Program-made: the position numbers and the translations under genes
The notes under the pieces: model-generated
What the model was told of the DNA's origin: nothing
What the model saw: the letters and a program-made list of their open reading frames with translations, nothing else
The model's database searches: none
DNA from: Ursus arctos
Lineage: Eukaryota > Chordata > Mammalia > Carnivora > Ursidae
NCBI RefSeq assembly: GCF_023065955.2
Contig: NW_026622930.1
Location: 24,405,449-24,469,448, forward strand
DNA length: 64,000 bases
Direction: 5' to 3'
In this document: positions 22,096-32,790 of the stretch, piece after piece
Numbering within the stretch: position 1 is the first letter of the stretch
How the letters are laid out: every line of letters begins with the position of its first letter

Positions 22096-22760
22096 TAGCT
22101 TATCAGTTCCTGTCACGATCATTGTCACTCCTCTTCCAGCATCTCCCCCACGTCTCATGTGGATTTCCAGTCCATTGTGGGCTGAGGAACTGGCTAATCA
22201 AGCTTGCTAGGACTGGTTCCCAGATGAGAATAAAGAGGTGTGGTGTCCAAGCCCGTGGACGACTCATGAGTCAGGTGCATCAACGTTGTGACCCTGACTT
22301 GGGCTGGACGGGGACTTTGGAACGGGACACAGGACTCAGTGGCTCTAGCACAGGGAGGGACGTGCCAGGGACAGGGGTCCTGGACCTTCCAAAGGGGTGT
22401 CGGTACACACAGGACAGACCCAGAAATTCAGCAGGGCTCTCTCTGGAAGGGGGTTTCCTCCCACCTGGTTGGACCCTGGCCCGCTTCTCTGCTGTGGCTT
22501 CTGCTGGCCAATGTTCCAATCCAAGGCCATCCCCCATGCTTCACTCTGCTCTACGATTTGGCTCTTCTGGGCCCCCGCCCTGCGGCCAGACAGAGAGAAC
22601 AATAGGCCCTCTTTCTTCCTTCTGCGTTTTCCACAGTGTCCTGCATAGGCAAGAGGGTCACGCTTGTGACCTCTGGGTAAGTGACACTTTACCATATTTG
22701 GTTTGGGAATGTACCATATGCGTGATGTGCCAACACTGTTCTTGGCTCAGGCTTGCTCAT
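22096..22760. other. Intergenic unique sequence
   Basis: The 232-codon frame 22122-22820 spans this stretch but shows no family resemblance, biased composition or splice context. I see no gene. Confidence 0.4.
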
Positions 22761-22764
22761 TCCA

Positions 22765-23000
22765 GATTTTTTAGGACTTCATTGGTTGCAAGTAATGGAA
22801 ATGCACTCTGGCTGGGCTAAGTTAAACAGGAAATCTATTAGAAAGACCCCAGAGGTATCTCAGGAATTGCAGGGCAGGCCTGCCACTGGGCCTCGGGGAT
22901 GTACTCAAGCCAGGGACAGGGCACTATGAGGACCCAGAGAGTCCTTCCTCCCCTCTCTGCCCTCTGCTTCCTGTCCCTCTCTGCCCATCCACAGTCCTGC
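22765..23000 (+). mobile_element. Ancient interspersed repeat, family not assigned
   Basis: It begins ttggttgcaagtaatggaaa, aggaaatctattagaaagac. It resembles 46020-46400 (tttggtgcaagtaacagaac ... agacatttactgg). The shared opening suggests one old family. Confidence 0.5.
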
Positions 23001-23329
23001 TTTCCGGAATGTACAAAACTTGGGATAGAAAATATCCAATAAAAACAATAGTAGCTGAGTCTACGTGTCCTCCATTCAGCCGGGGCTGGAGCCTCTTGGT
23101 CTTGATCCCAGATCCCTGAGGACGGACTTCGATTGTAGGTGTGCAAATAATACACTAGATATGCATGGTGACATACGCATCAATGGCCAAGGCAGGACAC
23201 TGAAAGACAGCTTGTCGGAGGCACAGAGGAAGAGCTCCTGTTTGGGGTCTGGGCTGCATTGAAATGAAAGCAGAGACACTTAGTAGTGCATGTCTGGGAT
23301 GAGGAAGCCTGGCTTCTTTCTACTCAATC

Positions 23330-23560
23330 CAACATCCTGTTAAGAGCAACAGCCATAGCTCCAATCCCCAAGGAGCTCCCCCTCTGCTGAGGGAGTCAGA
23401 CGCACAGACCGGGAACTACCATACCGAGTGGGGGTGACCAGAACGGTGGTATAGACACAGTGCCTGTGCGTGCCGGGCCAAGGGGCACTAACTCCGCCAA
23501 GTCAGGTTAGCTCAGGAAAAGCAATGTTTGAGCTGAGCCTTGAAGGATGGAGTAAAGAAG
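23330..23560. mobile_element. L2-related relic
   Basis: aaggagctccccctctgctg, agggagtcagacgcacagac and tttgagctgagccttgaagg resemble the widespread L2-type segment with aaggagctcacagtctagtg and gagctgagccttgaaggatg. Confidence 0.5.
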
Positions 23561-23669
23561 CACATGCCCGAGCTCGCAGAAAGCCCTGGAAGGCCTGGGT
23601 GACTACAAGACAGTATCCTTGGGAGGAGTTCCTCTCCCTTACCCACCGTCCCCTCCCTTTCCAGCCCCC

Positions 23670-24150
23670 GTGTGAGGGGTCTATTGCTGCTGTCACAAAT
23701 TGCTACCAGTTTAGGGCTTAACACAACACAAATTTTACAGTTTGGAGGCCAGAAGTCCACAATGAGTCTTATGAGGTTAAAATCAAGGCGGGGGGGGGGC
23801 GGGAATCCGTTTGGCAAGGAAAGTTTCCTTGCCTTTGCAGCTTCTAGAGGCTACCTGCATTCCTTTGCTCACGGTCCCTTCTTCCAACTTCAAAGCATAT
23901 GACTCCCACCTCTGCCTCCGTGATCCCACCTCTTTCTCTTGCTTTTGACCTTCTTGTATCCCTCTTATAAGGACGCTTGCTATTACATAGGGCCCACCTG
24001 GATCGTCCAGGATTTCTATTCTCAACACCCTTCACTGACTCTCACCAGCATAATCCCCTTTGCCATGGCAGGGGACATTCCCAGGTTCCGAGGACTAGGA
24101 TGTAGATATTTTGGGGTGTGGGGAGGCACCAATTGGTCTACCACAGCCAC
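23670..24150 (-). mobile_element. MaLR/MLT1-type LTR relic, reversed
   Basis: Landmarks in order: gtctattgctgctgtcacaa, gtttggaggccagaagtcca, agcttctagaggctacctgc, cctcttataaggacgcttgc, gggcccacctggatcgtcca and atattttggggtgtggggag. Confidence 0.8.
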
Positions 24151-24545
24151 CCTCACCTCCTGTCTTCTCCCTGCTGGGGCAGAGGCACTAATCTAACTGG
24201 AGAGCTTGACACTCCTGCAGTGGGCCCTAGCTCCCAGCGTTCCAGGTTCTCCAGCTGTGATTGGAGAATCCACCAGACTTTGTGCAGGGTCTAGATTTCA
24301 AGGGGGAAGGTGGAGACCCTGCGTCTGTGTTCACGAAGCTAACCCTGTGGGCAGATCCATGCTTACTTAGGTCCTTCTGGTTCCTTCCTGATGGTCCAAG
24401 AGCCCAGGGAAGAACTGAATGTCAAATTCTTCACGTCTGCCATGGTAGTGGGCTCCCGGCTAGGGGGTGCGAGAAGGAGGCACAGCGCCCAGAGCAACAC
24501 ACGATGGAGTTTTGTGTTCCGTTGTGGGGCTACTTTTTACTTATC
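24151..24545. other. Intergenic unique sequence
   Basis: Nothing recognised. Confidence 0.4.
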
Positions 24546-24549
24546 TTTT

Positions 24550-24655
24550 ATTTATTTTAAAGATTTTATTTTTAGGTAATCTCTATACCCATGGTGTGGC
24601 TCAAACTCCAACCCTAAGATTAAGAATCACATGCTCTTCTGAGCCAGCAGCTGCT
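24550..24655 (-). mobile_element. Older, short SINEC
   Basis: aaagattttatttttaggta, tggtgtggctcaaactccaa and agattaagaatcacatgctc mark a worn minus copy. Confidence 0.75.
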
Positions 24656-24689
24656 CCAATTTATTTTATTTTATTTTATTATTTTTATT

Positions 24690-24892
24690 TTTATTTTTTT
24701 AAATGATTTTATTTATTTATTCGACAGAGATAGAGACAGCCAGCGAGAGAGAGAACACAAGCAGGGGGAGTGGGAGAGGGAGAAGCAGGCTCATAGCAGA
24801 GGAGCCTGATGTGGGGCACGATCCCATAATGCCCGGGATCACGCCCTGAGCCGAAGGCAGATGCTTAATGACTGTGCCACCCAGGCGCCCCC
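24690..24892 (-). mobile_element. SINEC between two older copies
   Basis: A younger full-length copy with tcgacagagatagagacagc and ccacccaggcgccccc. TTTATTTTATTTT-rich flanks on both sides make the duplication hard to fix. Confidence 0.9.
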
Positions 24893-25005
24893 AGTTTATT
24901 TTATTTTTTAAAGTCACTTCTATATCCAACATGGGGCTCAAGCTCATGACCTGGAGATCGAGAGTTGCGTGCTCTATCGACTGCGTCAGTCAGGCCTCTC
25001 CTGGA
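24893..25005 (-). mobile_element. Older, short SINEC
   Basis: caacatggggctcaagctca, tgacctggagatcgagagtt and tcgactgcgtcagtcaggcc mark it. Confidence 0.8.
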
Positions 25006-25029
25006 GCTACCTTTTAAAAGAGACATTAG

Positions 25030-25122
25030 AGGCACGCCTGGCGGGCTCAGTTGGTAGAGCACGTGACTCCTGACCTCCAGGTCGTGAGTTCGAGCCCCAT
25101 GTTGCGTGTAGAGATGACTTTA
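25030..25122 (+). mobile_element. Older, short SINEC in plus orientation, interrupted
   Basis: ggcgggctcagttggtagag, cacgtgactcctgacctcca and gttcgagccccatgttgcgt show a tRNA-type B-box region on the plus strand. A younger SINE inserted at its 3' end; the relic resumes as an A-rich tail near 25345. Confidence 0.85.
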
Positions 25123-25331
25123 TTTTTTTTATTATTATTTTTTAAGATTTTGTTTATTTATTTGACGGAGAGAGAGACAGCCAGCGAGAGAGGGAACACA
25201 AGCAGGGGGAGTGGGAGAGGAAGAGGCAGGCTCCCAGAGGAGGAGCCTGATGCGGGGCTCGACCCCAAGACTCTGGGATCACGCCCTGAGCCTAAGGCAG
25301 ACGCTTAACGACTGAGCCACCCAGGCGCCCC
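25123..25331 (-). mobile_element. SINEC inserted into an older SINEC
   Basis: A minus full-length copy. The exact 13-bp duplication AGAGATGACTTTA is at 25110-25122 and 25332-25344. The duplicated bases belong to the older plus-strand SINE, so the order of insertion is clear. Confidence 0.96.
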
Positions 25332-25429
25332 AGAGATGACTTTAAAAAATGAAAGAACATTAGAGCAGATCTTAGAAGCATGTCCAGGAGGAAACGATTA
25401 GAAACATGTCAGGTGATGAGCATCGCAGG

Positions 25430-25640
25430 AAGTAAGAGAGTAATTAACATTTGTTGAGTGTCTAAATGTTAAGGTACTCTGCATGGAGGTGCTTTAATCA
25501 CTTCAGAAACCCTTGAGAAAAGCACATTTATCCTCTTTAAACAAATGAGCAAACAGGAGCTCAAAGAGCTTAAAAATATCTCCTGAAGTCACCCAGGTAA
25601 GGAAATGGTGGGGCTGGACTTGGAGTTGGGGGCCTGTCTG
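25430..25640 (-). repeat. MIR-type SINE fragment
   Basis: Reversed MIR landmarks: gttgagtgtctaaatgttaa, cctctttaaacaaatgagca, gagctcaaagagcttaaaaa and aagtcacccaggtaaggaaa. Confidence 0.7.
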
Positions 25641-26765
25641 ACCCCCACCCAAAGTCAAGGTCTCAGCCTCTCCATGCAAGAATTTTGTCCCAGAGGAAGC
25701 TTTTGAAGCAACTGCTAGTTGCCTACCCCGTGCACATTCTCCCTTTTTTCCGTACCAATAGGACCATTGTTTTATTTGAGGCAGCAATGTGTCCAGATTT
25801 AAGCAAATAAACAAAAGACAGCCTCTGCTCTTTTGCTACTTGTGGAGGCCATGCGACACGATGCTGACCTGTGTGACATACACAGCAACCTGCTGGCTGT
25901 TTCTGGGAAAGCTTTGTTTCCTTGTTGCTTTCTTCCTTTTCTTCCTGCTAGGAGTGTAGACTGGAATCCGGAGGTGCGGGAGCCACTTTGCAACCTTGAG
26001 GCAACTGCAAAGATAAAAGTCACCCATTAGGATGGCGGAGCAGAAAGACAGAAAGGGGCAGGGACACTGAGGTGCTCCTGGAGTTGTGACATCAGCGCCG
26101 GGCTGCCCACCCAGCCCTCCTGTAATGTCAAGAAATCTCTCCCTCTGCATTTGGTTAAGCCACTGTAGTCTGGATTCTGTTTCATGCAGCTGAACTCAAC
26201 CTCTATTAGTAAAAAGGGACGTGACGGCTCTCCTTGAGCACCTGAGTACTGTCTTTGGACACGGGTTTGGACCTAGGTTGCTCGCAACTGTGGAAGGTTT
26301 AGGGAAACAGAAACTGGCTCTGTCAGATGGAGGAAGAACCTTCTAGCTCTGCTCTTGTTTCTTGGCTCAATGGAAAAGCTGACAGTGAGTCAGGGGCAGT
26401 CCTCACCCATGGGAGAGTTTGAGCAGAAACTGGATGGCCCTTACATGGGGCCAGATGAAGAAACAATGTTTGGATCAGATAACAGGCAAACGAGATAATG
26501 TCTACATATCTGAGCATGTGAGAGGTTCGGCTCTGTCAACACATGACCCTCCTAATTATGAGTTTGCAGGATTGTGCAGTGGGCCTTTTTCCATATGCAC
26601 ATGTAAGGGAATCAAACAATTCCCAGCACTGGGGCAGTCCTGGAAGGAGAATCACAGTGGTTAGGGGACCATGGCTGGATTAGGTAACCTGGTTATTCTG
26701 ATTTTGTGTTTTCCCTTGGGGTCTCCCTCTTCTGGCAAGTTGTCTCCCAAGAGGTGTAGCGCTCA
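25641..26765. other. Intergenic, mostly unique sequence
   Basis: Part of 26060-26210 (ctctgcatttggttaagccactgtagtct) resembles a worn LTR end. No gene is seen. Confidence 0.4.
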
Positions 26766-26769
26766 AAAT

Positions 26770-27300
26770 CTTCTCATTATAGGTGGCATAAAATCCCCCA
26801 AAGGATTATCAACTCAATTAAATAAAAGTCTTAGGGGTGCTGGTGTTCAGGCATGGCTGGATCCAGGTGCACAGATGACATCATCAGGAACCTCTCTCCT
26901 TCCCTCAGTGCTGCTTTCCCTGAGCAGGCTTCACTTTCAGGCAGTTTCTCACCTGGCAGTAGCCAGATGGCAAGCAGCAACGTGAGGCTTGCATCACGGC
27001 AACCCTAGCAGTGAAATAGCACTTCTTCTCCTATCATTGAGCAAAAATGCTAAAGAGTGCTGTCATTGGCTAGCGAGGTCACAGATCCACTCCTGACCAA
27101 TCATGGCAATCAAAGACACACAGTGCTGTCATCGTTTAGGTCAGAGTCATGTGCTTTCTGGGGGAGTTTGGTGAGATGTCAGCCCTCCCTGGACTGGAGG
27201 GAGGGAGGGATGGAGTCCCACCAGGAAGAAGACTAGAATGCTGGACGGGCTAAAGCAACAAATGTCTCTCTACTCTAGGGATGCTGTTCCCCCTTTGGGT
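26770..27300 (+). mobile_element. Ancient interspersed repeat, family not assigned
   Basis: A second copy of the element at 16160-16800, with ttcaggcatggctggatcca, tgacatcatcaggaacctct and ggcagtagccagatggcaag. A weak run of catgtgctttct / ccctggactggagggaggg follows. Confidence 0.6.
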
Positions 27301-27488
27301 GAACGCTAGCTAGGCTCTGCCCTTAGTGTCCATTTACATGATCAAAACTGTCAAAGTCTTTCTAAGACTGTTCTAGTCTAAGGGAGGAAAGGGGGACCAG
27401 GCAAAGACTCTTCAGGAAGCATAAACCCAGTCTAGCTCAGCAAGTAAGAGTTTATGACTTCAGTATCCAATTCAGCTGGGGTTTGGAT

Positions 27489-27785
27489 ATGGCTCGCTGG
27501 AAACTTCACTGGCTTGCCTTGTTCTTAGTTCTCTATCTGCCAGTGGGACACACAGGTAGAATTTCCCCAAATAAAAAAGCTAGACTTTTCCATACTTGGA
27601 TTTGCTGTGATTCAGCCAAAAAGACTTCTAACTCTGCTGACCACTTCAATCTCGGTGATAGGGTTCCGGAGACCACCACCTTTCTTGTCCCTTCACCAAA
27701 AAGGCAAGAGTTGTCTATGTATGCTGCGTTGACTCCCTCACCAGCTCTAGATTCTGTTTGTATTTATTTATTTTTATTGTTTTAA
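27489..27785 (+). other. Small open reading frame with signal-peptide-like start (uncertain)
   Basis: Starting at the second ATG (27489), the frame reads MARWKLHWLALFLVLYLPVG then HTG, a basic n-region, a hydrophobic core and a small-residue end, as in secreted proteins. The sequence cacacag|gtagaa after residue 22 could be a splice donor. The frame then runs to about residue 99. I do not recognise the protein, no partner exon was found, and it lies beside an ancient repeat. Chance or a repeat-derived frame is as likely as a real exon. Confidence 0.15.
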
Positions 27786-27885
27786 TTTTAAAAAAAGGTG
27801 TGTTTTAAAAGTCAAATACACTAGGAGGCTTATAATGAAACCTCCCAGTTCAACTTCTCCTCCCCAGAAGCAACTACATTTAACT

Positions 27886-27995
27886 GTATTTTTAAAATTT
27901 TTAAAAAAGTAATTTCTATGCCCAGTGTGGGGTTTGAACTCATGATCCCAAGATCAAGGGTCTCATGCTCTACCAACTGAGCCAGCCCAGTGCCC
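27886..27995 (-). mobile_element. Older, short SINEC with target-site duplication
   Basis: cagtgtggggtttgaactca, agatcaagggtctcatgctc and ctgagccagcccagtgcccc. The duplication CTACATTTAACT is at 27874-27885 and 27996-28007. Confidence 0.92.
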
Positions 27996-28047
27996 CTACA
28001 TTTAACTTTTTTAGTAATTTCTTACACTATTTACCTTCAGATTTTTA

Positions 28048-28069
28048 AATATATATATATATATATATT
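28048..28069. repeat. AT dinucleotide run
   Basis: (AT)n of about 22 bp. Confidence 0.9.
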
Positions 28070-28091
28070 AGATCTTATCAATTAACTTTCT

Positions 28092-28271
28092 TTTTTTTTT
28101 AAAGATTTTATTTATTTATTCGAGAGAGAGAGCATGAGAAGGGGGAGGGTCAGAGGGAGAAGCAGACTCCCTCCTCACCAGGGAGCCCGATGTGGGACTC
28201 GATCCTGCGACTCCAGGATCATGACCTGAGCTGAAGGCAGTCACTTAACCGACTGAGCCACCCAGGTGACC
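28092..28271 (-). mobile_element. SINEC with target-site duplication
   Basis: A minus copy of the variant with cgagagagagagcatgagaa and gagcccgatgtgggactcga. The duplication TCAATTAACTTTCT is at 28078-28091 and 28272-28285, exact over 14 bp. Confidence 0.96.
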
Positions 28272-28289
28272 TCAATTAACTTTCTATAG

Positions 28290-29085
28290 TGGAATCTTAG
28301 AATTTAGTTCTCTGACCATATATACCCTACTCCTCAGCCCAATGCACCTGTCCTCCTATGACATTTTGCTTAAACCGTTATTTAGTGTTTACATTATTAT
28401 GTGCGTGTGAAACTTGCTCACAGCTGAGTCCTATAGTGCACTATGATTACGTTTTCTCTCTCATGTAACTTGGAGTTACCAGTCTGCCTGTTTCGTCTCC
28501 TCCTTCTCCTCCTCATCCTTCTTCCTTCTTCTTCTTTGTCCGCTTGGTTAGCTTTTCTTTTTTTCTTTCTTTTTTTCTTAGCTCAGGCAGGAGCCCTGTC
28601 CTGCTTCAAATTGAACTAGTTGACGCCACTGTCATCCTAGAATGTTCCTTCCCTCCATCTTTCTGGGGATCCTTTATTCCTCTCCCTTTCTTTGTGGTGG
28701 TACACATCTTTCCTTTATTCCTGAAGAAGTGTGCATTAAACATTTTGAGCCTTGATTTCTAAAGCATTTACATACTCACCACACACTGATTGATAGTTTG
28801 GCTGGGTATCGAATAGCAGGCTGGACATAATTTTTTCTCAGAACTTTGAAAGTACTGTTCTGTTGTCTCCTAGCTTCCAGTGTCATTGTCGAGAGGTATG
28901 ATGCCATTTTAATTCCTGGTTTTTCTCTCCAGGGCCTAGAAGAATGCCTGGGACATGGTAACACTCTGCACATGTTTGTTGAATGAAGGAGCAAACCCAC
29001 ACATGCTTATCACGTTCAGGATGGTTGGGGAAGCTGTAGAGCTTAACATACTGACTTAGAGTCTGTTGCTCTGCTATCATCATTA
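28290..29085 (+). mobile_element. L2/L1-like AT-rich relics
   Basis: The stretch 28760-28930 (tgattgatagtttggctggg, tatcgaatagcaggctggac, gttctgttgtctcctagctt) has the look of an L1 internal piece. The stretch 28930-29000 (gggcctagaagaatgcctgg ... tgtttgttgaatgaaggag) looks like an L2 3' end. Assignments are from memory. Confidence 0.5.
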
Positions 29086-29101
29086 TCCACCCCCAGTTTC
29101 T

Positions 29102-29300
29102 TTTTTTTTTAAAGATTTTATTTATTTATTCGACAGAGATAGAGACAGCCAGCGAGAGAGGGAACACAAGCAGGGGGAGTGGGAGAGGAAGAAGGCAGGC
29201 TCCCAGCAGAGGAGCCTGATGTGGGACTCGATCCCATAACGCCGGGATCACGCCCTGAGCCGAAGGCAGACGCTTAACCGCTGTGCCACCCAGGCGCCCC
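29102..29300 (-). mobile_element. SINEC with target-site duplication
   Basis: A full-length minus copy. The duplication TCCACCCCCAGTTTCT (29086-29101) has one mismatch to TCCACCCACAGTTTCT (29301-29316). Confidence 0.95.
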
Positions 29301-29734
29301 TCCACCCACAGTTTCTATGTTGTGTGAGGGTAGGGCTCTCACCCCAACCCCATCCTGGAGGGTATATCCAGAAGATTCTCACCACCGGGCTCCAGGAAGC
29401 TTTCAGCCTGGTTAGAGCTGGTTCCGTTCGTCAAGCTGCTCCAGAAATCTACTACATCCAAACGCTCCTGGAGACCATGGGTTGCCTGCCACTCTCTTCC
29501 TATTTGCAGGGGGAGGCAGTCCAGGCCACCCCTGCATGTGGAGGGTCCTGTGTCCAAGGCTGCTCCTGCCAACTGGCTCCTGACCCATCCTATTTCCCTG
29601 CCCCTGTGAGCCATCCCTGTAAAAATAGCTCTTCAAGACACTTCTCCTCTCCATTTCCACTGCCCCTGCCTTGGTTCAGGCCATGCCATCTCTCTTCTGG
29701 AATATTCCTATAGTTTCCTAACCTGTGGCCTAAA

Positions 29735-30205
29735 CAGTTTTGAAACATGTCCACAAATCTTTGACACTACTCCTTCTAAAAGGTGGAGGCTAATTCCTCT
29801 CCCCTTGAGTGTAGGCTGGACTTACTGACTCACTTCTAACACATGGAATTTGACAGAGGGGGCTTTATGTGATGAAGTCATAAAAGCACTTTGGCCTCCC
29901 TTTTGTTCTCTCTTGGATCACTGGTTGTGATGTTAGCTGCCATGTTGTGAGTAGCCCTAGGAGAGGCCCATGTGGTGAGGATATGAAGCCTTCTGCCAAC
30001 AGCATGTGAGGGAGCCATCTTGAAAAAGACTTTCTAACCTCAGTCAAGGCTTCTGACAGCTTGCAAGCACAGGAGAGACCCTAATCCAGAACCACCTCAT
30101 TAGGCTGCTCCCAGATTCCCCGACCTCAGAAGCTGTCTGGTAATAAATGTTCATTGTTTTGAGCCGCTAATCTTTAGAGTAATATGTTATGCAGCAATAA
30201 ACCAT
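29735..30205 (+). mobile_element. MaLR/MLT1-type LTR relic
   Basis: Landmarks: gaggctaattcctctcccct, gctgccatgttgtgagtagc, cagcatgtgagggagccatc, ttaggctgctcccagattcc and ctgtctggtaataaatgttc with a tatgcagcaataaa end. Confidence 0.7.
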
Positions 30206-30284
30206 GAATACTCCATTTTGCAAATTACCCTCAAACCACTGCCAAAGTCATCTTTCTAAAATGAAAATCTGGTCAAGTAATTTT

Positions 30285-30506
30285 GAAAATTTTTAATTGA
30301 AGTATAGGTGACATACAATATTAAATCAGCTTCAGGTGTACAACATAGTGATTCAACATTTATTATATACATTACAAAATGCTCACCACAATAAGTATGT
30401 TATGGTATTATTGACATACACCCCATGCTGTACTTTTCATCCCCATGACTTATTTATTTTATAATTGGAAGTACCTCTTAATCCCCATCACCCATTTTGC
30501 CCATGA
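30285..30506 (-). mobile_element. L1 3' end, 5'-truncated, with target-site duplication
   Basis: ttttaattgaagtataggtg, acatacaatattaaatcagc, ttcaggtgtacaacatagtg and catgctgtacttttcatccc are L1 3' landmarks read in reverse. The duplication TCAAGTAATTTT is at 30273-30284 and 30507-30518. Confidence 0.85.
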
Positions 30507-30518
30507 TCAAGTAATTTT

Positions 30519-30731
30519 CTTTCTTTCCTTCTGTTTTTCTTTCTTAGAGATTTTTATTTGTATATTTGACAGGGAGAGAGCACAAGCAGGGGGAGCGGCC
30601 GGCAGAGGGAGAAGGAGAGGCAGGCTCCCCGCGGAGCAGAGAGCCCAACGTGGGGCTTGATCCCAGGACCCTGGGATCATGACCTGAGCCGAAGGCAGAC
30701 GCTTAACTGGCTGAGCCTCCGAGGTGCCCCC
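30519..30731 (-). mobile_element. SINEC inserted at the edge of the L1
   Basis: A minus copy with gagagagcacaagcaggggg, ccccgcggagcagagagccc and ctgagcctccgaggtgcccc. CAACTAATTTTCCTTC after it resembles CAAGTAATTTTCTTTC before it, a probable diverged duplication that overlaps the L1 duplication. Confidence 0.9.
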
Positions 30732-31009
30732 AACTAATTTTCCTTCTAAAACCCTGCTGTGTCTCCCCACAACTTTCAAGGTAAAGTTCTGACTCCCAGC
30801 TTAGCACTCAGGGGCCTCTATATTGCACGTGGTCTCTCTGCCTAGCTCCAGAGCTGTGTTCCGGCGACACGTCTCACGCTCCTTCATGTGGGAACGACTG
30901 GTACTTCCATAACCAGGCCATGCTGTCTTTGGGCCCTCATCCACATGGTTCTCTCTGCCTGGATTGACGCACATGTTCCTCTTTCTCTAACAAACGAACC
31001 AGCTAACTA

Positions 31010-32120
31010 GCCCACCAACAAAGTTACTAACAAGAATAGGCTTGGGTGCTGGTAGATCTGAGCCCTACCCACCCATGGGGTCTGTGGCAGATGGATTCTT
31101 CTTGGCACCTGTGATCCTCACCTCGTGGGATTTGAACAAAGAGGATGGAGCCAGAGGGGGAGAGTGCCGAGGGTACCGAGAATTGAGTTCCTGCTCAGAA
31201 ACCCTTTGTGACTCGTCCCTGAGATAATGAGGAGATACTGGTTGGTTTGGGCGTGCTGACACGTTGCTCTGTAATTGCCCTCAAGTCAGCTCATGTCTGT
31301 GCCCCTTATTTCCATAATACAAGCTCCCTGGCGAAACCTATTTATTTTACACCTTCTTCCTCCGCTCTGCCCATTCCACCCTCTCTTCCGATTGGTGCCC
31401 TGTACCCAGGGTGTGCCTGCCACGTGGATGCAGAGGAAGAGCTGGGTGGGGAGAGCTGGGTGGCTTGCTGACTCAAGAAGGAGACCTACCCTCTCTGTTC
31501 CCCTACCTGTCACATGCATCCTCATTCCCCCCCTGTCTTAGGTCTGGTTGCCTAGAAGCAGTGTGAGGTGGGGATTCTTGCACAAGGGAGTTTTGGAGGG
31601 AGGGCTCTCGGGTGAAATGGCAAGAGAGCGAGGGGAGCAGGAGCGGGCGGGGAAGATGCTCGGCGTCTCAGCGTGTCCCGCTGAGGTGTCCCATCAGCTC
31701 TTTCTTCAGGGAGCTCTGGAATATGAATGCGCTGCCTCACAAAAGTGTCACATCTTGAGGCAGGGAGGCTGGCCTTCTGTGTTCCCGTCTTGTTCGGTCA
31801 TTGCCGAACTGGGATCAGCCCTGGGAAACAACCAGCATTTCAGGCTGGGCTGCTCCAGTAGGCCAGGGGAGGGGGGCAATTCTCAGAAGAAGGGGTCCGC
31901 TGTGAGCATCTCACACTCCCTGCTGCTGGCGGTGGGGGTGACAGCCTGGCACAAGGATCTGGGTCACTGTGCCCAGCAACTTGGATGTGCCCCTCCTGGC
32001 CTGACGCTGCCCCTCTGGGTCCACGGGCACCCAAGGTTCAGGCTGCCAGAAGCCCGAGGCTGGGGGCTGGCAGCCCAAAACAGGCCTGCAGTTTGCCCAA
32101 GGAACCGTTTACGGAAGAAG
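31010..32120. other. Intergenic, part old repeat
   Basis: The stretch 31540-31900 (ttgcctagaagcagtgtgag, gattcttgcacaagggagtt) resembles an old LTR-like repeat that I cannot name. No gene; the 193-codon frame 31548-32129 lies in it and is rejected. Confidence 0.45.
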
Positions 32121-32124
32121 ACTT

Positions 32125-32790
32125 TGTAGTGGGCTGAACAATGTCCCTCCCAGGTTCGTGTCCACCCAGAACCCCAGAATGCGACCTGATTTGGAAACAG
32201 GGTCTTTGCAGATGTAGTAAGTTAAGAATCTCCAGGTATAATCGTCCTAGATTTAGGACGGGCCCTAAATCCAATGGCTAGTGTCATCATACGAGGAGAA
32301 GACACACAGAGACACGCAGGAAAGAAGGCCACGTGACAACAAGGGTGGAGATTGGAGTGACGAGTGTACATGGCAAGGAATGCTAGGAGCCACCAGAAGC
32401 TGGAAGAGGCAAGGAAAGACCCCCACCCCTGGGGCCTTCAGAAGGAATATGGCCCTGCCAGCATCTTGATTTCAGACTGTTGGCTTCTTTTTTGTTTTGT
32501 TTTATTTTTAAGATTGATATATTTATTTGTTTGTTTATTTGAGAAAGATGGAGAGAGAGAACAGAGGGAGAGTGAGAGGGAGAAGCAGGCTCCCCAGTGA
32601 GCAGAAAGCCGGATGCAGGGCTCGATCCCAGGACCCTGAGATCATGACCCGAGCCAAAGACAGACGCTTAACCCACTGAGCCATGCAGGCGCCCCGGACT
32701 GTTGGCTTCTTGAACCTTGAAAGAGTACATTTCTGTTGTCCTAAGCCACGCAGTTCACAGCCATGGCAACCCTCGGAGACGAATGCAGGC
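32125..32790 (+). mobile_element. MaLR/MLT1-type LTR relic interrupted by a SINE
   Basis: Landmarks: gtagtgggctgaacaatgtc, gcgacctgatttggaaacag, ggtctttgcagatgtagtaa, ggagattggagtgacgagtg, caggaatgctaggagccacc-like and atttctgttgtcctaagcca. The SINE 32490-32695 splits it. Confidence 0.8.
32490..32696 (-). mobile_element. SINEC inserted in a MaLR LTR
   Basis: A minus copy with an A/T-rich tail of TTTTTTGTTTTGTTTTATT. The exact 15-bp duplication GACTGTTGGCTTCTT is at 32475-32489 and 32697-32711; removing one copy restores the LTR's continuity. Confidence 0.97.

Larger units (their letters stand above)
29600..30960. mobile_element. L2-like relic broken by three later insertions
   Basis: Outer pieces 29640-29735, 30205-30284 and 30732-30960 read like one L2-type 3' region: tctcttctggaatattccta, then aagtcatctttctaaaatga, then aaccctgctgtgtctcccca and caaggtaaagttctgactcc. 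They are separated by a MaLR-type LTR (29735-30205), an L1 piece (30285-30506) and a SINE (30519-30731). Confidence 0.55.

Noticed and set aside
22122..22820. 232-codon plus-strand open frame
   Set aside because: No recognisable domain, no splice context, and overlapping open frames on both strands; likely chance in GC-rich DNA.
31548..32129. 193-codon plus-strand open frame
   Set aside because: It overlaps an old repeat-like stretch and has no known domain.
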